A model generated the notes under the pieces. That model was not told the origin of the DNA. It saw only the letters and a program-made list of their open reading frames with translations, and did no database searches. A stretch of 64,000 nucleotides of DNA from Actinomycetes bacterium (lineage in GTDB: Bacteria > Actinomycetota > CALGFH01), in the NCBI GenBank assembly GCA_036000965.1, contig DASYUT010000053.1, forward strand, positions 1 to 64,000. Reading direction: 5' to 3'. Of the stretch, positions 17,235-26,221 are shown in pieces. Both the position numbers and the translations under genes were made by a program. The first letter of the stretch is position 1. Every line of letters starts with the position of its first letter.

Positions 17235-17885
17235 TCAGGCCGGTCCCGTCTGGCGGTCGCCGGCTGGGGCGCTGGGGCCGGCGAAGCTCTCCATGAGACG
17301 GGCCACCAGCTCGACCGTGCCGAACACCGCCTGCCCGCGGGCGCGGTCGTCGTCCAGGTGGTCGAGCAGCTCGATCCCCATGAACAGCGAGGTGACCGCG
17401 AAGGCGAGGTCGTCGACGGGCAGGACCTGCTCGAACGGGGTGCCGGCGACGGCCCTCGCGATCGCCCCACTGGCCAGGTCGATCCAGGGGGTGAAGCGCT
17501 CGCGGAGCTGCCGGCTCAACTCGGGCGACGAGGAGGAGCCGGCGAGCATCTGGGCCAGCACCGTGATGTGGCCGTCGCGCAGGTCCTCGGCGTAGAGCCT
17601 GGCGCCGACCGCGACCAGCTCGGGCAGGCTGCGGACGCCGGCCAGGTGCTGCTCGTAGCTGGCCATGCGGGTCGCGCTCAGCTTGTCGACCGCGGCCAGC
17701 AGGACCTCGTCGACGCTGCCGAAGTGGTAGAAGATCAGCGCCTGGTTGAACCCGCCGGTGCGCGCGATCGCGCGGGCGCTTGAGCCGACGATGCCCTCCC
17801 GCTTGATCGTCTCCAGCGCCGCGTCGATGATCCGCGCCTTGGTCACGTCGCCAGGCGCGCCGCTGGTCGCTCTCGATCGGCCCAC
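17235..17885 (-). CDS. TetR-family transcriptional regulator
   Basis: 216-residue repressor-type protein. The helix-turn-helix is at about 15-62 (ARIIDAALETIKREG, SSARAIARTGGFNQALIFYHF), followed by an all-helical ligand domain. It is the second gene of a two-gene unit, 47 bases behind a membrane protein gene, and a palindrome upstream of that gene is a likely operator. The ligand is unknown. GTG 17885 is the only start that keeps the whole helix-turn-helix and N-terminal arm. Confidence 0.9.
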   Translation of the reverse strand: MGRSRATSGAPGDVTKARIIDAALETIKREGIVGSSARAIARTGGFNQALIFYHFGSVDEVLLAAVDKLSATRMASYEQHLAGVRSLPELVAVGARLYAEDLRDGHITVLAQMLAGSSSSPELSRQLRERFTPWIDLASGAIARAVAGTPFEQVLPVDDLAFAVTSLFMGIELLDHLDDDRARGQAVFGTVELVARLMESFAGPSAPAGDRQTGPA

Positions 17886-17932
17886 GCCGTCTGCTTACCA
17901 CATCGTCGGGCCGGGCGCCGAGCGGGCGCGCC

Positions 17933-18385
17933 TCACCCCTGCACCCCCGGCCGGGTCCACGGCTGCTGCGGCGTCGGAGGACCCCAGTCGTCCCCACCCC
18001 CCACCACGGGCGGGGGTGGCGGGAGCTGCTCGAGCCTGGCCCGGTGCCGGATGCGGTAGAAGAGGTACATGTTGACGAAGTGCAGGACGCCCAGGGACAC
18101 GAGCAGGATGCCGAGCTTGCGGGCGAGCACCTCGATCGCGCCGACCGTGTCGGATGCCTGCTCGGCCCGCAGCAGCAGGCAGGCGTAGCCCAGGTTCAGC
18201 ATGTAGAAGCCGATCACCAGCAGCTTGTTGACCGCCCTGGCCATCCCCGGCCGGTCGGCGAAGACGTCCTCCAGGAACACGGCGCCGCTGGCGAACAGCG
18301 TCCGCGCCAGCCACACGGTCAGGCCGACGCTGACCACGCCGTAGGCCAGGTAGACCGCGACGAGGTAGCCACCATGGTCACGCAT
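17933..18385 (-). CDS. Predicted four-helix membrane protein
   Basis: 150 residues with about four hydrophobic helices (AVYLAYGVVSVGLTVWLA, a second near 25-40, LLVIGFYMLNLGYACLLL, LGILLVSLGVLHFVNMYLFY) and a Pro-rich cytoplasmic tail. I do not recognise a characterised family. ATG 18385 has a near-perfect AGGAGGTG site on its strand. It is cotranscribed with the TetR gene that follows, so it is probably the target of that regulator, for example in membrane stress or small-molecule response; this is inference. Confidence 0.8.
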   Translation of the reverse strand: MRDHGGYLVAVYLAYGVVSVGLTVWLARTLFASGAVFLEDVFADRPGMARAVNKLLVIGFYMLNLGYACLLLRAEQASDTVGAIEVLARKLGILLVSLGVLHFVNMYLFYRIRHRARLEQLPPPPPVVGGGDDWGPPTPQQPWTRPGVQG

Positions 18386-18398
18386 GCCGCACCTCCTG

Positions 18399-18413
18399 CG
18401 CTCAGGCTGAGCG
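18399..18413. promoter_or_regulatory. 15-bp palindrome in the leader of the membrane protein/tetR operon
   Basis: CGCTCAG-G-CTGAGCG, a perfect 7-bp inverted repeat directly upstream of the ribosome-binding site of the membrane protein gene. It could be a second operator or a leader hairpin. Confidence 0.5.
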
Positions 18414-18443
18414 TTCGATGTGAGCAGACGCTATGATCGAACG

Positions 18444-18463
18444 GTTTGAGCGATCGATCAAAC
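18444..18463. promoter_or_regulatory. Candidate TetR operator
   Basis: GTTTGA-G-CGATCG-A-TCAAAC, a 20-bp near-perfect palindrome broken at one symmetric pair. It lies 60-80 bases upstream of the start of the membrane protein gene in a short AT-richer stretch suited to a promoter. TetR proteins usually bind 14-24 bp palindromes near their own operon, and this operon encodes one. Confidence 0.65.
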
Positions 18464-18591
18464 AATAGCGCGTCCGGATGCTGCCGGCAAATCTCGAGGA
18501 GCTGGTGCGAACCCAGGGGCGTCACCGGTTGCGGGACGTCAGCACCCACGTGAGCTGCTGGACCGACTCGCCGGCGGAACCCCGGCAGGCG

Positions 18592-19101
18592 TCAGCCCTT
18601 CCGGGGGTCGAGCAGCTCGGCCGGGGCCTCGCCGGCCAGCCGGTCGCGCAGCGCGACCAGCCGCTCGGAGCTGGCGCCGAGGTCGGCGAGGCGGTCGCGC
18701 TGCACGGCGATCTCCTCGGTCTGCGGGCGGTAGGCCAGGTCGAGCGCCGCCCGTACCAGCCGCATGTGATGCTCGAACACCGCCACGACAGCCGTGGCGG
18801 TCGGGCTGGCCAGGCCGAGGCCGGCCAGCTCGTCGGCGAGCCCGCGGTAGGCCTCGCAGACGCGGAGCCCCTCCCTGGCCAGCCCGCCCGAGGCGCGCGC
18901 GTCGGCCCGGCACCGCCGGATGAACCCCTCGGCGGCCGCCTCCAGCTGGATCCCGCGGTTGGTGAGCCCGAGCGCGTCCACCAGCGCCCGGCCGCGGTCC
19001 GAGCATCCTGGTCCGCTCGGCACTGCCGCCCCCGTCGTCACCTCGACCTCTGGGACGCCCCTATTCTGCCCCCCGGCCAACCGCCGCACCACCCCCGGCA
19101 C
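18592..19101 (-). CDS. Conserved-looking helical protein, function unknown
   Basis: About 169 residues, mostly helical and charged (ASPTATAVVAVFEHHMRLVRAA is its most ordered part; EEIAVQRDRLADLGASSERL looks coiled). No motif, signal peptide or membrane helix is seen and I recognise no family. Codon use is normal for the region. The start is uncertain: GTG 19101 is the longest, but internal GTGs up to about 19035 are possible. It faces away from the LysE gene, with about 115 bases between. Confidence 0.6.
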   Translation of the reverse strand: MPGVVRRLAGGQNRGVPEVEVTTGAAVPSGPGCSDRGRALVDALGLTNRGIQLEAAAEGFIRRCRADARASGGLAREGLRVCEAYRGLADELAGLGLASPTATAVVAVFEHHMRLVRAALDLAYRPQTEEIAVQRDRLADLGASSERLVALRDRLAGEAPAELLDPRKG

Positions 19102-19217
19102 CGAGACCCGCCGGCCGTGGCAGCCAGCCCGCCCGCTGTCCCTTCCAGCGGGCCGCGCACCCGCGGGCCGCGGATATCCCGTGGCGTCGCGGCCCGGCTG
19201 GCCGCGATACTGCCGGC

Positions 19218-19844
19218 ATGGTCACCGCACTCTTCGCCGGGCTCGGCCTCGGCTTCCTCGTCGGCGCCCAGGTCGGGCCGATCTGGCTGCTCTGCGCCCG
19301 CACCGTGCTGCGTGGGCGGCTCGCGTCCGGCCTGGCCATCGGCGCGGGCGCCGCCGTGGTCGACTTCCTCTACGCCTGCCTCGGCGTGGCCGGGGCCGCG
19401 CAGCTGCTGCGGATCGCGGCGTTGCGGGTCGTGCTCGGCGTGGTCGGCGCCGGGGTGCTGCTGGCGCTCGGTGCCCGCACGCTGGCGTCGGCGTTCCGGG
19501 TCCGGGCCGGCGCCGAGGTCGAGGGGGACGTCGGCACGCCCCGGTCGGCCCTGCGCACCTCGCTGGTGGCCACCGCGTCCAACCCGCTCACCATCGCCTC
19601 GTGGGCCGGGGTGTTCGCCGCGGCGTCGACCGCCAGCGTCGCGACCAGCGCGGCCACCACCTCGGCCCTGCTCGCGGGCATCGGCGTGGGCAGCTTCGCC
19701 TGGTTCGTGGTGCTGTCGCTGGCCATGGCCGGGCTCCGGCCCCGCCTCGGCGAGCGCAGCCTGCGGGCGGCGGACGCGCTCGCCGGCGCCGGGCTGATCG
19801 GCTTCGGCGGCCTGCTCGGCTGGCGGGCGATCCGCGAGGCCTGA
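19218..19844 (+). CDS. LysE/RhtB-family amino-acid exporter
   Basis: 208-residue membrane protein with six predicted helices, an N-terminal GLGLGFLVGAQVGPIWLLC that fits the LysE signature, and the ATASNPLTIASW segment typical of the family. Members export basic or neutral amino acids or related small solutes; the substrate cannot be read here. A GATACT hexamer lies at 19206-19211, six bases before ATG 19218, with no ribosome site, so a leaderless transcript is likely. Confidence 0.88.
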   Translation: MVTALFAGLGLGFLVGAQVGPIWLLCARTVLRGRLASGLAIGAGAAVVDFLYACLGVAGAAQLLRIAALRVVLGVVGAGVLLALGARTLASAFRVRAGAEVEGDVGTPRSALRTSLVATASNPLTIASWAGVFAAASTASVATSAATTSALLAGIGVGSFAWFVVLSLAMAGLRPRLGERSLRAADALAGAGLIGFGGLLGWRAIREA

Positions 19845-19849
19845 GGGAC

Positions 19850-19925
19850 CGGTCCTCAGGGGTCCGGGCTGGCCGCGGCCTTCCGCCGGTCCTCAGGGGT
19901 CCGGGCTGGCCGCGCGGCCTTCCAG
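19850..19925 (+). repeat. 37-39 bp tandem duplication after the lysE-type gene
   Basis: Two near-identical units beginning CCGGTCCTCAGGGGTCC (19850-19886, 19887-19925) start six bases past the stop codon. The second copy has a two-base insertion (CGCGCGG for CGCGG). Confidence 0.9.
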
Positions 19926-19987
19926 TGGGCGTGGCCGGCCCCCGGCCGGGGCGGCCGCCGCCCGCGGAAGCGGGCAGCCCCGCCCGG

Positions 19988-20791
19988 TCAGCCGTCCAGG
20001 TCCGCCAGCTCCACGCTGGCGGCGCCCAGGAACCGGAACGTCCACTCCTCAGCCAGCGGCCGGGAGTCGGCGAAGACGATCGGGACGGCCGGGTAGCGGA
20101 CCTGCAGCCGGGCGACGAGGTCGAGCAGCCAGCCCGGCTGGACGTGCTCCTGCCTGAGCAGCGCCCCGTACCTGCCCTCGACCACCACCGCGGCCCGGTC
20201 CATCGCGGCCAGGTGGGCCAGCTCGAAGGCGAGCGAGCCGTCGGCCAGGCTCCGGGTGAAGTCGTCGACGGCCTTCCGCTCGACCACGGCGAGCACCTCG
20301 CCGTCCCGCTCCACACCGTAGTCGCCGGCCGGCAGGGCGCGGCGGACGGTCGACGCCTGCTGGCGGGCGAACTTGAACGGGTACCGCTCGCGCGTGTCGA
20401 CCAGAAGCTCCAGCTGCTCGGCGCCTGAGGCGCGGCGGGCCGGCACCCGCACGCCGGGCCTGGCCGCCCTGGCCACCTTGGCCGTCTGCCAGAAGATGGC
20501 CGGGCGACCGCCGCGCAGCGAGGTGAACACGAACTGGGAGCGGAAGTTCCGGCCCCGGGCCAGCACCAGGTCGATCGCCGGCCCCCGGCGCTCGCACGAG
20601 CGGACCGGCGCGTGGTCGACAACGTCGGCGTCGGCCGGCCAGGCGTGCTCGTAGGGGTGGCAGTACACGCGCGCCGTGACCGGCCAGGGCGCCCCGCACT
20701 TCAGGACCAGCCCGCCCTCGATCGGCAGGCGGACCAGGTACGGCAGCTTGGTCCCGTCCTCGGGGTTGCGCGCGACCACGAACGGCTTCAT
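19988..20791 (-). CDS. ERCC4-domain nuclease
   Basis: 267-residue protein whose C-terminal half is an ERCC4/XPF-type nuclease domain: VDTRE at 131-135, GDY at 156-158 and ERK at 171-173, the metal-dependent catalytic set of the family. The N-terminal 120 residues are unrelated to the nuclease and carry two Cys. Related actinobacterial proteins are annotated only by domain; a role in processing branched DNA is plausible but unproven. ATG 20791 (MKPFVVARNPEDG) is chosen over longer frames whose extra N-terminus looks like translated intergenic DNA. No second nuclease subunit is adjacent. Confidence 0.85.
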   Translation of the reverse strand: MKPFVVARNPEDGTKLPYLVRLPIEGGLVLKCGAPWPVTARVYCHPYEHAWPADADVVDHAPVRSCERRGPAIDLVLARGRNFRSQFVFTSLRGGRPAIFWQTAKVARAARPGVRVPARRASGAEQLELLVDTRERYPFKFARQQASTVRRALPAGDYGVERDGEVLAVVERKAVDDFTRSLADGSLAFELAHLAAMDRAAVVVEGRYGALLRQEHVQPGWLLDLVARLQVRYPAVPIVFADSRPLAEEWTFRFLGAASVELADLDG

Positions 20792-21103
20792 GCCCCGGAT
20801 GCTGGCGTCCCGCCCCGCCGCGCGCAACCCTCTTGAGCCCCCGGTCAAGTGTCTGCGCCGCGGTCGTCCTGTCCCAGGGTAGTCGGAAAGCCGGGGATCC
20901 ACTGGCCGGGCGGGCAAGTGCCGCTGGCCGGGCCTGCGTGAGGAGGCCAGGCCGGTCCAAGTCGTGACCTTCCGTGACCACTCCGGTTGGGCGGCTCAGC
21001 CAGATCGTTACCGAGCGGCCTCATGCTTGGGCGTGTCGATGCGCCGCACCGGCGCCGCCGGCCCCCGGCCGGTGACCAGCGCCCAAGGAGAAGGAGGGGG
21101 ACC
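20792..21103. other. Gap between ERCC4 gene and small ORF
   Basis: About 310 bases between divergent genes. It contains CTTGA-N8-TCAAG near 20833-20850, a short inverted repeat that also offers TTGACC on the minus strand as a -35, and a strong AAGGAGAAGGAGGGGG site at its right end for the small gene. No reading frame is supported. Confidence 0.4.
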
Positions 21104-21241
21104 ATGCAGCTGACGAAGATGGCCGCCTGGTGGAACGCGAGGAAGCAGAGTCGCGACAGCAGGCACCCGTTCGGCTCGGCTGCCGCCGAGGAGCTCTACG
21201 CGCTGCTCGACGAGGCCTCGATGGTCTCCCACAAGCGCTGA
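21104..21241 (+). CDS. Small protein of 45 residues, unknown
   Basis: A 45-codon frame from ATG 21104 with an unusually strong ribosome site (GGAGAAGGAGGGGG, six bases upstream). The product is basic and amphipathic (MQLTKMAAWWNARKQSRDSR at the start, then AAAEELYALLDEAS). No family is recognised. It stands alone, followed by a long non-coding repeat region. The ribosome site and protein-like composition support it. Confidence 0.55.
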   Translation: MQLTKMAAWWNARKQSRDSRHPFGSAAAEELYALLDEASMVSHKR

Positions 21242-21819
21242 CCCACCGGTACCACCTCGCCCGCGGCACCCGGCGGACCATGGCACCGGCGCTGTTGGGG
21301 GGGCCGTGGGGGGGAGCGAGCTCCCCCCATCGAACGAGGACCACGGGTCCCCAGAAGCTGGCACAGGCGCCCCTTCGGGATCCCCTTGGCCATGGCACAG
21401 GCGCCCTTCGGGATCCCCCTGGCCATGGCACAGGCGCTCTTGGGGGACCGGGGGGAGCTCGCTCCCCCCACATCGAACCAAGGCCGCGCACCCGCCCCGC
21501 TCGCCTGAAGCGCGGGGGCCTGGGCCGGCCTCCTGGCCAGGATAGCCGCGACCCGGGCAGGGCATGCCGTGGCAACGTCCCTCGGGGGCAGCGCCCGAGC
21601 TTGGAGGTACCGGGGATGGCGGACCGCGCGACGGCGCCCGCCTGGCCGGCTGGGACCCCGGGCTGGTCGCCCGGGGCCGAGGGCCAGGGCTGATGCCGCG
21701 CCGCAGCCGCCTGAGCCGCAGCTAATAATCCGCGTCCAGCTATCCCCGGCGGCAGCGCGGCGTGCCATTCTCTCCCCTGAGCGCCCGGGCGCTGCCGCCC
21801 CGGGCCATGAGGAGGCCTC
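21242..21819 (+). repeat. Non-coding region with twin hairpins and 34-bp tandem repeats
   Basis: 578 bases without a credible gene. Two 20-bp hairpins with identical arms (GGGGGGAGC and GCTCCCCCC) lie at 21309-21328 and 21450-21469; each is followed by ATCGAAC. Between them are three tandem units of 33-34 bp starting TGGCACAGGCGC at 21359, 21393 and 21426. A related sequence precedes the first hairpin (21281), and a relative of the unit recurs at about 41275. This looks like a small structured repeat element; its role is unknown. Confidence 0.75.
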
Positions 21820-22716
21820 GTGGACGAGCGGGAGCGCGGCGGGGACGGCCCCCGGCCGTCGCCGGCGCGCACGGCGGCGATCCTCGCCGCCCTCGCCGTC
21901 CTGCTCTGGGTCGTCGCGGTCGCCAGCCGCAACCAGCGGCCGGACGCGTCCGGGCCGGCCCGGGGCCCGCTGGTCGCCTCGCCCCGGCTACTCGTCTCGT
22001 TCTACGGCGTGGTCCTGGTGCTCGGGCTGGTGCAGGTGGCACTGCTGGCCAGCCAGGCCTGGCGCCGCCGGGGGCTCACGGCGCCCAGGAAGCGCAAGCC
22101 CTGGCGGGGACTGGTCGGGGTGGCGGCCCTGCTGCTGGTCTGCGTGATCCTGGCTGGCGTGGAGCTCCCCGACTGGGCCAGGCGCGGCGGCGGGGGCAGC
22201 GGTGGCCGGCCGGAGGACCCGCCGGCCCAGAGCGCCCCGGTTGCCGGCCGGCCGGCCACGGAACGGTCCCCGCGGGTGCTCGGCCTCGAGGCGCTCGCGC
22301 TGGCCGGCGCGGTCACCGGGCTCGCCGTGCTGGTGGTGACCTGGCAACGGCGGCGCCGGCGGGAGGCCGGGCTGGGCCTGGCCGGTGTGGCAGAGGACCT
22401 GTCGGCGGCGATCGAGCGGTCCCTCGACCAGCTGCAGGGGGAGCTGGACCCGCGCCAGGCGGTGATCGCCGCCTATGCGACCATGGAGCTGACCCTGGCC
22501 GCGCACGGGATCCCGCGCGCCCCGGCCGAGGCGCCGCTCGAGTACCTGGCCCGCGCCCTGGCCGGCCTGCGGGTCTCGGCCGGGTCCGCCACCGCCCTGA
22601 CCGAGCTGTTCGAGCGGGCCAAGTTCAGCCAGCATGCGGTGGACGAGGGCATGAGGCAGGACGCGGTCCAGGCACTGGCCGCGGTCCGCGACGACCTCAA
22701 GGGGGCCGCCGCATGA
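21820..22716 (+). CDS. DUF4129-domain membrane protein
   Basis: 298 residues: a helix at 18-36, one at 55-77, one at 94-112, one at 155-172, then a soluble C-terminal DUF4129 domain (YATMELTLAAHGIPRAPAEAP, EYLARAL, LFERAKFS). DUF4129 proteins occur in operons with MoxR ATPases, DUF58 proteins and transglutaminases. GTG 21820 has GAGGAGG at 21809-21815. It is the first gene of a five-gene unit with overlapping or very short junctions. Confidence 0.85.
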   Translation: MDERERGGDGPRPSPARTAAILAALAVLLWVVAVASRNQRPDASGPARGPLVASPRLLVSFYGVVLVLGLVQVALLASQAWRRRGLTAPRKRKPWRGLVGVAALLLVCVILAGVELPDWARRGGGGSGGRPEDPPAQSAPVAGRPATERSPRVLGLEALALAGAVTGLAVLVVTWQRRRRREAGLGLAGVAEDLSAAIERSLDQLQGELDPRQAVIAAYATMELTLAAHGIPRAPAEAPLEYLARALAGLRVSAGSATALTELFERAKFSQHAVDEGMRQDAVQALAAVRDDLKGAAA

Positions 22717-22769
22717 CCCGGGAGGGGGCCGCCGCATGACCCGGGAAGGGGCCGCGGCATGACCCGGGC
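22701..22769 (+). repeat. Stop/start junction triplicated in tandem
   Basis: Three 23-bp copies (22701-22723, 22724-22746, 22747-22769) of GGGGCCGCCGCATGACCC-type sequence. Each copy contains ATGA. In the first, TGA is the stop of the DUF4129 gene; in the third, ATG 22759 starts the next gene. The array therefore amplified a translationally coupled junction. Confidence 0.93.
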
Positions 22770-23325
22770 CGGCGCCACCCCGACGCCACGCAGGCGGAAG
22801 GCAGCGCCGACCATCCGGCGGGTCGCCACGTGGGCGGCGCTCGGCGTGGCGGCCGCCTCCGGGATGGCCGTGCTGCGCGCGCTCGCCCCCGACCGGCCCG
22901 TGCTCGGCCGGGTGTGGCTGCTCGGCCTGGCCGTGCTGCTGGTACTGCGGCTTGGCTACCGGACCCGCACCGAGGAGCTGCGGCCCCGGCGGTCGCCCTA
23001 CGACCGGGCCGCCCGGCGCGGCACCGGGGAGCCAGGCCGCCCCGAGGACCTGCGCCGGCTCGAGCAGGCGCTGTACTTCGCGACCATGCGCGAGGCCGAC
23101 CTGCACGCCCGGGTCCGCCCGGTGCTCCGGGAGGTCGCCGAGCTGCGCCTGGCAGCCCGCCGGGGCATCTCCCTGGACGGCGACCCGGCCGCAGCCGCCG
23201 CGGCACTCGGCCCGGACCTGTGGGAGCTGGTCCGGGCCGACCGCCGCCCGCCCGCCGACCAGACCGCCCCGGGCGCCACCCCAGCCGCCCTGGGGGCCAT
23301 GCTCGACCGGCTCGAGGCGATCTGA
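22759..23325 (+). CDS. Membrane protein of the MoxR/DUF58 operon, unknown
   Basis: 188 residues with two hydrophobic helices at about 22-40 and 50-64, then a charged helical domain (YDRAARRGTG, RRLEQALYFATMREADLH). No named family is recognised, but a protein of this layout commonly sits between DUF4129 and MoxR in actinobacterial operons. ATG 22759 is the third of three tandem ATGA copies; the first two are followed by in-frame stops. Its last 13 codons and the next gene's first codons are duplicated in tandem. Confidence 0.75.
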   Translation: MTRAGATPTPRRRKAAPTIRRVATWAALGVAAASGMAVLRALAPDRPVLGRVWLLGLAVLLVLRLGYRTRTEELRPRRSPYDRAARRGTGEPGRPEDLRRLEQALYFATMREADLHARVRPVLREVAELRLAARRGISLDGDPAAAAAALGPDLWELVRADRRPPADQTAPGATPAALGAMLDRLEAI

Positions 23326-23364
23326 GTGCCCATGGACCTGCTCGACCGGCTCGAGGCGATCTGA

Positions 23365-23379
<15 letters not shown>
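23302..23379 (+). repeat. 39-bp duplication containing both stop and next start
   Basis: Two 39-bp units (23302-23340, 23341-23379) identical at 38 positions. Each holds the end of the upstream gene, TGA, GTGCCCATG and the first codons of the MoxR gene. The first copy stops the upstream gene; starting at its GTG/ATG gives a mini-ORF of about 12 codons that ends at the TGA of the second copy. Confidence 0.95.
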
Positions 23380-24341
<962 letters not shown>

Positions 24342-24345
<4 letters not shown>

Positions 24346-25616
24346 CCCGCTACCCGACCCACAAGCTGGGCGCGTACACCGCGGTCGTGGCGTTCGGGCT
24401 GCTCGGCGCGCTCGCCAGCGGCCTGCCCGAGCTGGTCGCGCTGGTCGCCCCGTTCGCGGTGCTGCTGCTGTACGGCCTGATCCGGTCGCCGGCGCCCGCG
24501 GCCAGCGTCGGCCTCACCCTCGCCGACGAGCGCGCCGTGGAGGGCGAGGGCGTCCCGCTCCACGTCGAGGTGTGCGCGCATGCCCCGCTCGAGCAGGTCG
24601 AGGTGCTCGTCGCCGTCCCCCAGGGGCTCACCCTGGAGGGGGCGGCGAACCCGACCGCGCTGCGGCTGGCCGATGGCGAGGTGGCCCGTCTGGAGTACGT
24701 CGTCCGGGGGGTCCGGTGGGGCCTGTACGGGGTGGGGGAGGCGTGGCTGCGGGTCCGCGACCGGTTCGGGCTGTTCCAGTTCGAGGCCCGGGTCGACCGG
24801 CGGGTGCCCCTGCGGGTCTACCCGGGCGCGCGCACCCTGCGTGGGCTGGTCCGGCCGCGCGACACCCGGGTCACCGTGGGCAACCAGGTCGCGCGGACCA
24901 AGGGCGACGGCATCGAGTTCGCCGACCTGCGCCCGTTCGTGCCCGGAGACCGGGTCCGCCGGGTGAACTGGCGGGCGAGCGCGCGCCAGGGCGCGCTCTG
25001 GGTCAACGACGCCCACCCGGAGCGCAACACCGACATCGTGCTGTTCCTCGACACCTTCGCGGAGGCGCGCTCGGCGGCCGGGTCCACCCTCGACGACGCC
25101 GTGAGGGCGGCGACCGCGCTGGCCGCCCGCTACCTGGACGGCCGTGACCGGGTCGGGCTGGTCCGGCTGGGCGGGACGCTCCGGTGGCTGGTGCCGGGGA
25201 CCGGCCCGGCCCACCTCCACCGGGTGGTGGAGGCGCTGCTGGAGGCCGACGCCTCGCCCAGCTTCGTCGACAAGGGGATCGGCCTGGTCCCACCCCGCAC
25301 GCTGCCGCCCAGGGCGCTGGTGATCGCGCTCACGCCCCTGCTCGACGAGCGGGGCCGGGCGATCATGCTCGACCTGCACGCCCGCGGCTTCGACCTGGTG
25401 ATCGTCGAGGTCTCCCCGCTTGGCCTGACCGAGCCCGGCGAGGGCGAGCTCGGCGAGCTGGCCGTGCGCCTGTGGCGGCTGGAGCGCGAGGCGGTGCGGG
25501 CGCGCTACGAGCGGCTCGGCGTCGCGGTGGCCGAGTGGCGGGACGGGGTGGGGCTGGAGTCGGCCCTGGAGGAGGTGGCGGCATTCCGGCGGTACGCGCG
25601 CCAGGTGCGCGGGTGA
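24342..25616 (+). CDS. DUF58-domain protein (MoxR partner)
   Basis: 424 residues: two N-terminal membrane helices (ALASGLPELVALVAPFAVLL region), a beta-rich middle, and the DUF58 core (KGDGIEFADLRPFVPGDRVR, NWRASARQG), followed by a VWA-like segment with TDIVLFLDTF in place of a strict DxSxS MIDAS. The family works with MoxR ATPases in operons whose substrate is usually unknown. ATG 24342 overlaps the MoxR stop; its own stop overlaps the next start (GTGA). Confidence 0.92.
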
Positions 25617-26131
25617 CGACCGCCGCCGGCTCGCTCGCGGGCTGGGCGGTGGTGGTGGTCGTGGTGAGCCGCAGCCAGGGGCTGCTCGCCCCGGCCGCGG
25701 TGACCCTTGCGCTGCTCGCCGGCGTGCTGCTCGCCTGGTCGCTGGTGCAGGCCTGGGCGCCCGGGGTCGGCTGGGTGCTGTGGGCGCTGGTGCTCGGCTA
25801 CCTGCTCTGCCTGCTCGCCCAGCCGCGCCGGGTGGACGAGGGTGCCCCGGTGGCCGGGGCCGCGCTGTTCCTCATGGCCGAGCTGGCCTACTGGTCGATC
25901 GAGCAGCGCCCGCCCGCGCGCCAGGCCCGCGAGCTGCCCGTCCACCGGCTGGCGACCATCCTCGGGGTGGTGCTGGCCGCCGAGGCCCTGAGCGCGGCCG
26001 CCCTGCTCACCGCGTCGCCGGGGCCCGACGTCGGGGTGGTCCTTGACGCCGCCGGCGTCGCCGCCGCGGTCGCCGCCGTCGCCCTGCTGCTCGGCCTGCT
26101 CGACCGCCACCGCAGCGGTCCGGAGGGCTGA
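25613..26131 (+). CDS. Five-helix membrane protein ending the MoxR/DUF58 operon
   Basis: 172 residues, nearly all hydrophobic, with about five helices (LAGWAVVVVVV, AVTLALLAGVLLAWSLV, WVLWALVLGYLLCLLA, TILGVVLAAEALSAAALL, AAAVAAVALLLGLL). No family is recognised. GTG 25613 overlaps the DUF58 stop by four bases, which supports the start and cotranscription. No transglutaminase gene follows, although many such operons contain one. The last codons form one arm of a long inverted repeat. Confidence 0.82.
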   Translation: MTTAAGSLAGWAVVVVVVSRSQGLLAPAAVTLALLAGVLLAWSLVQAWAPGVGWVLWALVLGYLLCLLAQPRRVDEGAPVAGAALFLMAELAYWSIEQRPPARQARELPVHRLATILGVVLAAEALSAAALLTASPGPDVGVVLDAAGVAAAVAAVALLLGLLDRHRSGPEG

Positions 26132-26200
26132 CGGCCCGGGTGGTCCGGGGTTGACGGCCCGCCCGGTGCGGTGGCGGTCGAGCAGGTTGACGGCCGGCCC
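26096..26200 (+). repeat. 18-bp inverted repeat overlapping a TTGACGG tandem array
   Basis: An 18-bp arm inside the end of the membrane protein gene (26096-26113) is repeated in perfect inverted orientation at 26168-26185, with 54 bases between. The same stretch holds three CTGACGG/TTGACGG units (26129, 26151, 26187), the first of which contains the stop codon. The structure may terminate transcription; the last TTGACG may serve as the -35 of the next gene. Confidence 0.85.
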
Positions 26201-26213
26201 GGGTGGATAGGCT
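26187..26213 (+). promoter_or_regulatory. Leaderless promoter of the PhoD-like gene
   Basis: TTGACG (26187-26192) and TAGGCT (26208-26213), spacing 15 bases. The -10 ends eight bases before ATG 26222 and there is no ribosome site, so the transcript probably starts at or next to the start codon. Confidence 0.5.
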
Positions 26214-26221
26214 AGGCAACC

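Noticed and set aside
21130-21693. Plus-strand frame of 187 codons
   Set aside because: It is translated repeat and hairpin sequence with Gly/Pro/Arg-rich composition and no ribosome site; the small gene at 21104 uses another frame.
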